Source: Ruminococcus sp. (lineage in GTDB: Bacteria > Bacillota > Clostridia > Oscillospirales > Ruminococcaceae). From it: DNA of 6,005 bases. The stretch is taken from contig JAILFF010000199.1 in the NCBI GenBank assembly GCA_024697705.1, forward strand, positions 1-6,005, in the 5' to 3' direction. Position 1 is the first letter of the stretch. Each line of letters begins with the position of its first letter. This document shows, one piece after another, positions 1-5,088 of this stretch. Position numbers and translations under genes: made by a program. Below the pieces are notes generated by a model. It saw nothing but the letters and a program-made list of their open reading frames with translations. It did not search any database and had not been told where the DNA came from.

Positions 1-114
1 CCCGAAGCAGAACCGAAAACGCTGCTTGAAAACATGAAGCAGGCAGTAGACGAATTTGTCGGCGAGGCTCCGCAGTTTGACGATCTTACCATGCTTTGCG
101 TCAAGTTTCTTTGA
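1..114 (+). CDS. C-terminal end of a SpoIIE/RsbU-type PP2C protein phosphatase (partial, 5' end outside window)
   Basis: Frame 1 is open from the first base to a TGA stop at 112-114 and gives the last 37 residues of a protein. The tail FVGEAPQFDDLTMLCVKF closely resembles the end of the PP2C SpoIIE domain, where a D-D-[IL]-T-[ML] motif carries a metal-binding aspartate and is followed by a final beta strand. Members of this family dephosphorylate Ser/Thr-phosphorylated anti-sigma antagonists or similar partners in the cytoplasm, often under control of an N-terminal sensor domain. That sensor cannot be seen here, so neither the signal nor the partner can be named. The family call is fairly sure because the motif sits at the expected distance from the C terminus, but it rests on a short fragment. 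The next gene starts 68 bp downstream. Confidence 0.75.
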   Translation, partial: PEAEPKTLLENMKQAVDEFVGEAPQFDDLTMLCVKFL

Positions 115-120
115 TATCGC

Positions 121-136
121 AATCCGTCGGATTTTA
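121..136 (+). terminator. weak candidate terminator hairpin after the phosphatase gene
   Basis: AATCCG (121-126) and CGGATT (128-133) form an inverted repeat that can fold as about 5 bp with a 3-nt loop, followed by a short T-rich run (TTTTATT). It lies 7 bp after the stop codon, where a terminator would be expected. The stem is short and the T tract is interrupted, so it may be inefficient or a coincidence. Apart from AT-rich sequence with no convincing -35/-10 pair, the rest of this short gap holds only the hydrolase ribosome binding site. Confidence 0.25.
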
Positions 137-182
137 TTAACCCACAGATAATCTATATATTAGCAGCGGAGGTACATTTATC

Positions 183-995
183 ATGCCTGTTATAAAGACG
201 AATATCGTCAGAACGGATTCATTTTCCATGAATTACTTTAAGTTCGGAAAAGGTAAGAAAACCCTCGTTATCATTCCGGGACTCAGCGTGCAGAGCATAA
301 TGGGTCTTGCGGACGAAGTAGCAAAGGCTTACAGCGTATTGACGGACTCTTTCACCGTTTATCTGATCGAGCGCAGGAACGAGCTGCCCGATACCTATTC
401 GGCGCGGGAAATGGCTCACGACACCGCAGCGGCAATAAAGGCTCTCGGGCTTGAAAACGTAAGCATTTTCGGCGCGTCTCAGGGAGGCATGATAGCTATG
501 GATATCGCGCTTGATTATCCCGAGCTTGTGCAGCGGCTGGTTTTGGCGTCTGTTCCGTCGTATATTAATGAAGAGCGTTTCCGCGTGATAGACAGCTGGA
601 TAAAGCTTGCGGAAGACAAAAAAAGGGAAGAGCTATATCTGTCCTTCGGAAGAAACGTTTATCCCGAGGAAGTTTTCGAGCAGTCACGCGAACTGCTTAC
701 AGCAGCCGCCAAGACCTTGACCGACGAGGAGCTGGAGCGGTTTGTCATAATCGCGGAGGGCATGAGAGATCATAATGTTCACGACGAGCTTTCCGGGATA
801 GCTTGTCCTGTGATGCTTATCTGTTCCGATGACGACAAGGTTTTCGGCACGGACTATGCTTTTCGGATCCGCGATCGCCTTAAAGATCATTCGGGCTTTG
901 AGTTTTATATGTATAACGGCTTCGGACACGCCGTATATGATACTGCTCCCGATTTCAAGGAACGTCTGCTAAAGTTCCTTGTTTCGTCAGAGTAA
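183..995 (+). CDS. alpha/beta hydrolase fold protein
   Basis: This 270-residue protein has the length and core order of a single-domain alpha/beta hydrolase. An early strand runs into IPGLS (31-35), which occupies the oxyanion-hole region where many relatives have HG. The nucleophile elbow is GASQGG (97-102) with Ser99. A helical lid region spans about 125-200. The catalytic acid is probably Asp218 in LICSDDDKVFG, and the histidine is His249 in GFGH. All three triad residues are present, so it should be an active cytoplasmic esterase, lipase-like enzyme, peptidase or C-C hydrolase. The fold does not reveal the substrate. There is no signal peptide. The ATG at 183 follows a strong GGAGG (168-172) at 10-nt spacing, which settles the start. 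Its stop lies 55 bp before the CstA-type transporter gene with no terminator between, so the two are probably co-transcribed and may act on related compounds. That functional link is inference. Confidence 0.9.
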   Translation: MPVIKTNIVRTDSFSMNYFKFGKGKKTLVIIPGLSVQSIMGLADEVAKAYSVLTDSFTVYLIERRNELPDTYSAREMAHDTAAAIKALGLENVSIFGASQGGMIAMDIALDYPELVQRLVLASVPSYINEERFRVIDSWIKLAEDKKREELYLSFGRNVYPEEVFEQSRELLTAAAKTLTDEELERFVIIAEGMRDHNVHDELSGIACPVMLICSDDDKVFGTDYAFRIRDRLKDHSGFEFYMYNGFGHAVYDTAPDFKERLLKFLVSSE

Positions 996-1034
996 ATGCT
1001 TTCCGAGCGGAACCTGAGAAGTGGAGAAAATCGG

Positions 1035-1040
1035 AAAGGA
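1035..1040 (+). promoter_or_regulatory. ribosome binding site fixing the CstA start at ATG 1051
   Basis: AAAGGA lies 10 nt before ATG 1051. The frame is also open from a GTG at 1021, but that GTG has only weak purine-rich sequence before it. Starting at 1051 gives MITFLTGF, a first membrane helix right at the N terminus as in CstA relatives, whereas the GTG start would add ten charged residues (MEKIGKDVQD) in front. Confidence 0.7.
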
Positions 1041-1050
1041 TGTGCAGGAT

Positions 1051-2514
1051 ATGATAACATTTTTGACAGGATTTGTTCTGCTTGCCGTGGGTGCGCTCAT
1101 CTACGGCAGGATATGTGAAAAGGTGATGAATCCGACGGACAGAAAAACGCCCGCCGTTGAAAAATACGACGGTGTTGACTACGTTCCGATGAAGAAATGG
1201 AAAAACAGCCTTATCGAGCTGCTTAATATCGCGGGAACGGGTCCTATACTGGGACCGATACAGGGCATACTCTTCGGACCAATAGCCTTTATTACCATAC
1301 CGATAGGCTGCGTTATCGGAGGAGCGTTCCACGATTACATGATAGGAATGATATCCTCCCGCAGCGACGGCGAGCAGATGCCTTCGCTCGTGAAGCGTTT
1401 TCTCGGGAAATATATGTACAGGCTTTACAATGTGTTTGTGTGCCTTATGCTTCTGCTTCTCAGCGTGGTGTTCACATATACTCCGGGAGACCTGTTCGTC
1501 ACGCAGCTTATGGGGCAGAAAAGCTCGCTCGACAATCCCGTGATGTGGATAGTTTACGCCGCTATATTTGCCTATTTTATAATCGCTACGCTTCTGCCGA
1601 TAGACAAAATAATCGGCAGGATATATCCGTTGTTTGGCGGAGTGCTGCTGCTTTCGGCGGTAGGCGTGTTCATCGGGCTTTTTGTAAAGGGCTATGCGCT
1701 TGACGAGATATGGAGCGCGGGCGTTTCGTTTGTCAATCCTTACGGCGATAATTTTATCCCGATCTTCTTTGTGACCGTCGCCTGCGGTATTGTTTCCGGC
1801 TTTCATTCGACTCAGGCTACGCTCATATCCCGCACGATGTCGGACGAACGCGAGGGAAGAATGACCTTCTACAACATGATGATCCTCGAAGGCTTCATCG
1901 CTATGGTCTGGGCTGCGGCGGCAATGGGCGCTGTAAATGCGGGTCTTGTAACAAACGATATGCTGCACGATAAGGCAACGGCGGTCGTCGGCGTTGTGGC
2001 GAAGGATATGCTCGGCAATGTCGGCGGTATAATTGCGATAATCGGCGTTATCGTGCTGCCGATCACATCGGGAGATACATCGCTTCGCTCACTCAGGATA
2101 ATTATTTCCGAAGCGCTTAACATCGACACGACAAAGAAAAGCAAGAAGCTTGCCGTAGCAGGTGTTATTTTCTCGGCAGCGGCGGGAATACTTATCTTTG
2201 CAAAGGCGAATACGAGCGGCTTCAACGTGCTGTGGAGATATTTCTCATGGGCAAACGAATGTACCGCGGTCTTTGCGTTCGCAGTGATCAGCGTTTACAT
2301 GATGAAGAACAAAATGCCGTATCTGATGGCTCTTTTCCCGGGAATGTTCTATATGTTCATAGTTTCGGCGTATATCCTGAACGCGCAGATAGGTTTCCGC
2401 CTGCCGTGGTCTGCAAGCTATATCGGTGCGGGAGTGCTGAGCTTCGCCTACGGAACCGTTCTTGTCGTTTATGGAGGTGCTGTTCGCCGAGAACGTAAAG
2501 AAACGAAAGAATAA
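1051..2514 (+). CDS. cstA: short CstA-family carbon starvation transporter
   Basis: From ATG 1051 this is a 487-residue, very hydrophobic protein with roughly a dozen membrane helices. CstA signatures are clear and in order: DGVDYVPM (40-47), LLNIAGTGPILGPIQG (57-72), HDY (94-96), SGFHSTQATLISRT (249-262), LPITSGDTSLRSLR (336-349) and RYFSWANE (396-403). CstA proteins sit in the cytoplasmic membrane. In E. coli, CstA and BtsT import pyruvate and CstA has also been linked to peptide uptake, so uptake of pyruvate or another small metabolite is the likely role; the exact substrate is inferred. E. coli members are about 700 residues. This protein is a short form that keeps the N-terminal core and the later motifs, and it shows no sign of a frameshift. 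The C-terminal tail (RRERKETKE) is basic and probably cytoplasmic. It follows the hydrolase gene in one probable operon and is closed by the terminator at 2585. Confidence 0.92.
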   Translation: MITFLTGFVLLAVGALIYGRICEKVMNPTDRKTPAVEKYDGVDYVPMKKWKNSLIELLNIAGTGPILGPIQGILFGPIAFITIPIGCVIGGAFHDYMIGMISSRSDGEQMPSLVKRFLGKYMYRLYNVFVCLMLLLLSVVFTYTPGDLFVTQLMGQKSSLDNPVMWIVYAAIFAYFIIATLLPIDKIIGRIYPLFGGVLLLSAVGVFIGLFVKGYALDEIWSAGVSFVNPYGDNFIPIFFVTVACGIVSGFHSTQATLISRTMSDEREGRMTFYNMMILEGFIAMVWAAAAMGAVNAGLVTNDMLHDKATAVVGVVAKDMLGNVGGIIAIIGVIVLPITSGDTSLRSLRIIISEALNIDTTKKSKKLAVAGVIFSAAAGILIFAKANTSGFNVLWRYFSWANECTAVFAFAVISVYMMKNKMPYLMALFPGMFYMFIVSAYILNAQIGFRLPWSASYIGAGVLSFAYGTVLVVYGGAVRRERKETKE

Positions 2515-2534
2515 AGCTGCTCCTGAGTATAAAA

Positions 2535-2564
2535 ACAGCGGTGAGCTGTCGGAAATTACAGCTC
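2535..2564 (+). repeat. three-arm inverted repeat between the CstA stop and its terminator
   Basis: GAGCTGT (2543-2549) pairs perfectly with ACAGCTC (2558-2564) across an 8-nt loop. The same middle arm can instead pair through GCTGT (2545-2549) with an upstream ACAGC (2535-2539) across a 5-nt loop. The two hairpins exclude each other. No T tract follows, so it is unlikely to terminate by itself; it may protect the 3' end of the transcript. Confidence 0.5.
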
Positions 2565-2584
2565 CGAATATATGTTAAATATTT

Positions 2585-2623
2585 AAGAGGGCGGTCTGTC
2601 GGGATCGTCCTCTTTGTGTTTTA
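2585..2623 (+). terminator. Rho-independent terminator of the hydrolase-CstA unit
   Basis: A 12-bp stem forms between 2585-2596 (AAGAGGGCGGTC) and 2603-2614 (GATCGTCCTCTT) with two G-U wobbles and a 6-nt loop TGTCGG. TTTGTGTTTT follows directly. It lies 70 bp after the CstA stop and is the best terminator in the window. It separates the transporter from the two-component genes downstream. Confidence 0.88.
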
Positions 2624-2775
2624 TCGTCTGTATAGTGCCTTGAAATATCGGCTTTCCTCATGTTGGATCACTTCATGTAATATAGAGATATTTGCGCTCA
2701 ACGCCTATCTTAGATATATCGACCATATAATTATAGCATACCAAAGCCTGTAATGCAGCTCTTTACGGAAACGTA

Positions 2776-2804
2776 TTGAACTATACGGCAATTTGTGATA
2801 TAAT
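2776..2804 (+). promoter_or_regulatory. predicted upstream sigma-A promoter
   Basis: TTGAAC (2776-2781) and a perfect TATAAT (2799-2804) are separated by 17 bp. The -35 box matches the consensus at four of six positions. Transcription would start near 2811 and, unless it stops earlier, would give the response regulator a leader of about 160 nt. The -10 box lies in a palindrome, TATAATTATA. Confidence 0.55.
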
Positions 2805-2856
2805 TATACAAGTATGTTGATCTGTACCGAGAGCACGAGGTTTTATGGCTTTTAAG

Positions 2857-2891
2857 CATAGTCATATCAAATGATCTCGTTGACATAGTCA
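2857..2891 (+). repeat. direct repeat CATAGTCA flanking the -35 box of the two-component promoter
   Basis: CATAGTCA occurs at 2857-2864 and again at 2884-2891, 27 bp apart start to start. The second copy overlaps the end of the -35 box and enters the spacer. With flanks the pair reads nCATAGTCAnA. Also in the spacer, ATAGT (2885-2889) and ACTAT (2894-2898) form a small inverted repeat. Regulators of the OmpR/PhoB class often bind direct repeats near -35, so autoregulation is possible, but the 27-bp distance is not a whole number of helical turns. Confidence 0.4.
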
Positions 2892-2908
2892 CAACTATTT
2901 GTTATAAT
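2880..2908 (+). promoter_or_regulatory. consensus sigma-A promoter for the response regulator and kinase genes
   Basis: Both boxes are perfect: TTGACA (2880-2885) and TATAAT (2903-2908), with the ideal 17-bp spacer. Transcription should start near 2915, giving a leader of about 60 nt to the ATG at 2974. This is the strongest promoter call in the window and suggests the sensor pair is made at an appreciable basal level. Confidence 0.88.
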
Positions 2909-2940
2909 ATTCTGAGAGAGAATCATTCCGAATTTATCGG

Positions 2941-2950
2941 TGTTATAACA
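2941..2950. promoter_or_regulatory. 10-bp palindrome in the leader of the two-component operon
   Basis: TGTTATAACA is a perfect 10-bp palindrome about 26 bp after the predicted transcription start, flanked by CGG (2938-2940) on the left and ACCG (2952-2955) on the right, which adds partial outer symmetry. It ends 5 nt before the AAGGGAG ribosome binding site. It could be a dimeric repressor site or part of an RNA hairpin. No specific binding protein can be named. Confidence 0.3.
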
Positions 2951-2973
2951 AACCGAAGGGAGATAGAAAAATT

Positions 2974-3705
2974 ATGGATAAAGAGAATTACAAAGTCCTG
3001 ATGATAGATGATGATGAGATGATCGCCTCTGCAACCTCCGAGTATTTCAATATGTTCGGCGTTAAAACAGCTTATGTCACGACCTATGATGAAGCGTTGG
3101 ATTTTCTGAATACGCATGATGTATCTCTGCTGCTGCTCGACATAAATCTCGGCGATAAATCAGGGTTCGATCTATGCAAAAAGGTCAGAGAGAACTTCGA
3201 TCCGCCCATATTCTTTATCAGCGCCCGCACAAGCGACGACGATGTGCTTATCGCTCTGAATATTGGCGGCGATGATTACATAAAAAAGCCCTATACCCTG
3301 AGCGTCCTGCTTGCAAAGGTCAAAGCGGCTGCGGCAAGGTATGACAGAACAAGGGAAAACGTCGGCGCGGTGCGGAGCGTTTCACAGACGGACGACGGTC
3401 TTGTAAAGCTCATCGGGGATATATACCTTAATACCAATATCCGCAAGATAATTTCGGGCGGCAAGGAAATAACTCTGAAAGCATTGGAATACAAGCTGCT
3501 GTATTATCTTTATGCGAACAGGGGAAAGGTCGTCTCAAAGGACGATCTGCTTCGTGATGTGTGGGAGGACGAATATATCAATGAGGGTACGATAGCCGTG
3601 CATATCCGTCACCTGCGTGAGAAGATCGAAGCCGACCCGAAAGAGCCTCGGCTTATAAAAACGGTCTGGGGAACGGGCTATATGATGGAAGAAACGGTAT
3701 CATGA
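2974..3705 (+). CDS. OmpR/PhoB-family two-component response regulator
   Basis: The 243-residue protein has the two-domain layout and usual length of this family. The receiver domain spans about 6-122, with the acidic pocket IDDDE (11-15), phosphoacceptor Asp56 in LLLLDINLG, Ser83 in FISA and the conserved Lys105 in KKP. A linker leads to a winged-helix DNA-binding domain at about 145-238, recognisable from TLKALEYKLLYYLYANRGKV and the recognition helix and wing TIAVHIRHLREKIE through TVWGTGY. All phosphorylation residues are present, so it should be a normal phosphorylation-controlled transcription factor. AAGGGAG (2956-2962) lies 11 nt before the ATG. Its stop codon overlaps the kinase start by 4 bp (ATGA), so the two are translationally coupled cognate partners. 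The likely target is the adjacent ABC transporter promoter, where phased direct repeats are seen. Confidence 0.95.
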   Translation: MDKENYKVLMIDDDEMIASATSEYFNMFGVKTAYVTTYDEALDFLNTHDVSLLLLDINLGDKSGFDLCKKVRENFDPPIFFISARTSDDDVLIALNIGGDDYIKKPYTLSVLLAKVKAAAARYDRTRENVGAVRSVSQTDDGLVKLIGDIYLNTNIRKIISGGKEITLKALEYKLLYYLYANRGKVVSKDDLLRDVWEDEYINEGTIAVHIRHLREKIEADPKEPRLIKTVWGTGYMMEETVS

Positions 3706-4988
3706 AGCGTTATTACAGATTGGCGGTTCTTCTTATCCTGCTGCTGACAGCAGGTCTGCTTGCTGTCATAAAGCTGACAGACACGGAGGGTGGCTTTGCC
3801 CGGAATGATGATGTTATCTTTCTAAACGAAACAGCTCATAAAGCGGCATCGGGTGATATTCCGAACGATGATACGGCGCAGAGACGAGAATATGTCATAC
3901 TCGATATAAACGGCAATACGCTTTTTGATAACCGCAGCGACCGTTCGGAAGTGATGACCGTTGAAACGGCGATACAGAAGCGCTACCCATACAATTATAT
4001 TATACAAAACAGCAGGATAACCGGCAGCGTTATCCTGACGGACGGCGAAAAGCGTTTTGACCTACTGCGTATAAATATCATTCTTGTTTATGTCGGATGC
4101 AGTCTTGTGCTGATTACGGCTGTACTGGTATTCGGCGAGTATATCAAAAAAACGGTCATAATCCCTTTTGATAAGATGAAGGACTTTGCGTCCTACGTAG
4201 CGGCAGGCGATCTTGACAAGCCGCTTGAAATGGACAAGGACAATATGTTCGGCGCGTTTTCAGAGAGCTTTGACATAATGCGTGAGGAGCTGAAAGAATC
4301 CAAGGCGAGAGAGCTTGCCTTGCAGAAAAAAGAGCGCGAGCTTGTGGCTTCGCTTTCCCACGACCTTAAAACGCCCGTCACGGGGATAAAGCTTACCTCG
4401 GAGCTGATGGCGGCGGTATTCTCACAGAACGAAGGGCAGATGATCTCCGTCACTCCCGATATGACATTAAAAATGAACAACATCTATAAGCGTGCGGAGG
4501 AGATAAACGTGCTTGTAAGCGATCTGTTTTCATCCACATTGGAGGACTTGGGCGAATTCAAGGTCAGCTGCACCGACGAAAAATCCTCTGTGATCGCGGA
4601 GATCGTGTCAAAATATGATGACCGCGGGCTTGTACGTCTGACGGAAATTCCGCAGGTCATGATCCACTTAGACAAAATACGGCTTTCGCAGGTGATCGGC
4701 AATATAATTACCAATTCTTACAAATATGCCGATACGCCGATAGAAATTTGTTCGCATATCGAGGACGAGTTCCTTGAAGTATCTGTCTCGGACAGCGGGC
4801 AGGGCGTTCCCGAGGACGAACTGGAGCTTATTACAAACAAATTCTATCGGGGTAAAAATCACGGCGATAAGGAAGGCAGCGGATTGGGGCTGTATATCGC
4901 CAAAATGCTTATGGACAAAATGGGCGGTGAACTGACCATAAAAAGCAATAACGGACTGTGCGTGACGCTTCTTATCCCGCTCAGTTAA
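3702..4988 (+). CDS. membrane sensor histidine kinase, partner of the adjacent response regulator
   Basis: The 428-residue kinase starts with a membrane helix (about 7-24). An extracytoplasmic loop of roughly 100 residues (25-122) follows, and a second helix spans about 124-146. The loop contains YVILDINGNTLFDN (64-77), which looks like the core of a PAS/Cache-type sensor fold; this is inference. A HAMP-like linker with a PFDKM motif runs from about 147 to 200 into a charged coiled segment (195-215). The catalytic part has the H box SHDLKTP with phosphorylated His220, the N box at 330-342 with Asn334 and Asn338, G1 DSGQGVP (364-370), an F-box region FYRG (381-384) and G2 GSGLGLYIAK (392-401). 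All boxes are intact, so it should be active. The large loop argues against the intramembrane-sensing kinases of Bce-type modules. It overlaps the regulator gene by 4 bp, and only 100 bp separate it from the ABC genes. Confidence 0.95.
   Translation: MKRYYRLAVLLILLLTAGLLAVIKLTDTEGGFARNDDVIFLNETAHKAASGDIPNDDTAQRREYVILDINGNTLFDNRSDRSEVMTVETAIQKRYPYNYIIQNSRITGSVILTDGEKRFDLLRINIILVYVGCSLVLITAVLVFGEYIKKTVIIPFDKMKDFASYVAAGDLDKPLEMDKDNMFGAFSESFDIMREELKESKARELALQKKERELVASLSHDLKTPVTGIKLTSELMAAVFSQNEGQMISVTPDMTLKMNNIYKRAEEINVLVSDLFSSTLEDLGEFKVSCTDEKSSVIAEIVSKYDDRGLVRLTEIPQVMIHLDKIRLSQVIGNIITNSYKYADTPIEICSHIEDEFLEVSVSDSGQGVPEDELELITNKFYRGKNHGDKEGSGLGLYIAKMLMDKMGGELTIKSNNGLCVTLLIPLS
3745..3768 (+). repeat. 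8-bp perfect inverted repeat inside the start of the kinase gene
   Basis: TGACAGCA (3745-3752) and TGCTGTCA (3761-3768) flank an 8-nt loop, about 43 nt into the kinase coding region. As RNA it could form a stable hairpin near the translation start. It lies in codons for the first membrane helix, which is rich in CTG leucine codons, so chance is a real alternative. Confidence 0.35.
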
Positions 4989-4994
4989 GAAAAA

Positions 4995-5023
4995 GACAAG
5001 AATTTGACAAGGTTCTGATAAAG
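4995..5023 (+). promoter_or_regulatory. three 11-bp-phased direct repeats, candidate response-regulator binding site
   Basis: GACAAG (4995-5000), GACAAG (5006-5011) and GATAAA (5017-5022) start exactly 11 bp apart, so they face the same side of the helix. OmpR/PhoB-family regulators are known to bind tandem direct repeats with about 11-bp spacing, upstream of or overlapping the -35 region. The array begins 6 bp after the kinase stop and ends 21 bp before a TATAAT box. The adjacent regulator is the natural candidate binder; this is inference from spacing and position. The middle copy also contains TTGACA (5004-5009), which could serve as a -35 box. Confidence 0.6.
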
Positions 5024-5049
5024 AATTATTTTACGGGATCATGTATAAT
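5004..5049 (+). promoter_or_regulatory. promoter region of the ABC transporter genes, probably activator-dependent
   Basis: A perfect TATAAT at 5044-5049 has no recognisable -35 box at normal spacing, the usual picture for a promoter needing an activator. Transcription from it would start near 5056, 33 nt before the ATPase start. Alternatively TTGACA (5004-5009) could pair over 17 bp with a poorer TATTTT (5027-5032), giving a start near 5039. No terminator is seen between the kinase and the ATPase genes, so readthrough from the two-component promoter can also contribute. Confidence 0.6.
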
Positions 5050-5072
5050 ACAATCATAGGATTTAATTGCTG

Positions 5073-5077
5073 AAAGG
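5073..5077 (+). promoter_or_regulatory. ribosome binding site fixing the ABC ATPase start at ATG 5089
   Basis: AAAGG lies 11 nt before ATG 5089. A GTG in the same frame at 5080 lies only 2 nt after it, too close to be used, so the protein should begin MIPVLRTEKL. Confidence 0.7.
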
Positions 5078-5088
5078 TTGTGTTATAT

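Larger units (their letters stand above)
2624..2973. other. 350-bp intergenic region without a supported gene
   Basis: This AT-rich stretch separates the CstA terminator from the response regulator. I find no open frame with both a ribosome binding site and a plausible protein. The first half (2624-2770) shows nothing beyond AT-rich sequence, including the palindrome TATAATTATA at 2726-2735, which recurs at 2799-2808. The second half carries two predicted promoters, a repeated 8-mer and a leader palindrome, each listed separately. A 9-codon frame at 2845-2874 (MAFKHSHIK) has GAGG only 4 nt before its ATG and is not supported as a gene. Confidence 0.7.

Noticed and set aside
1001..1012. Inverted repeat TTCCG-AG-CGGAA after the hydrolase stop as a terminator
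   Set aside because: The usable stem is about 4 bp and no T tract follows, so it cannot be supported as a terminator; the hydrolase and CstA genes are kept as one unit.
955..1968. 337-codon open frame on the minus strand opposite the CstA gene
   Set aside because: It lies entirely against a well-supported coding region, its protein is a His/Arg/Tyr-rich sequence with no recognisable domain, and it is explained by the codon use of the + strand gene.
2541..2753. 70-codon + strand frame in the intergenic region
   Set aside because: It runs straight through the hairpin and the Rho-independent terminator at 2585-2623, starts inside an inverted repeat, and its protein is not recognisable.
2845..2874. 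9-codon frame MAFKHSHIK as a possible leader peptide
   Set aside because: GAGG is only 4 nt before the ATG, there is no regulatory codon run and no attenuator hairpin after it.
2974..4988. The two-component pair as regulator of the CstA gene, by analogy with BtsS/BtsR and E. coli BtsT
   Set aside because: The regulator here is OmpR-type rather than LytTR-type, a strong terminator separates the units, and the phased repeats lie at the ABC genes instead.
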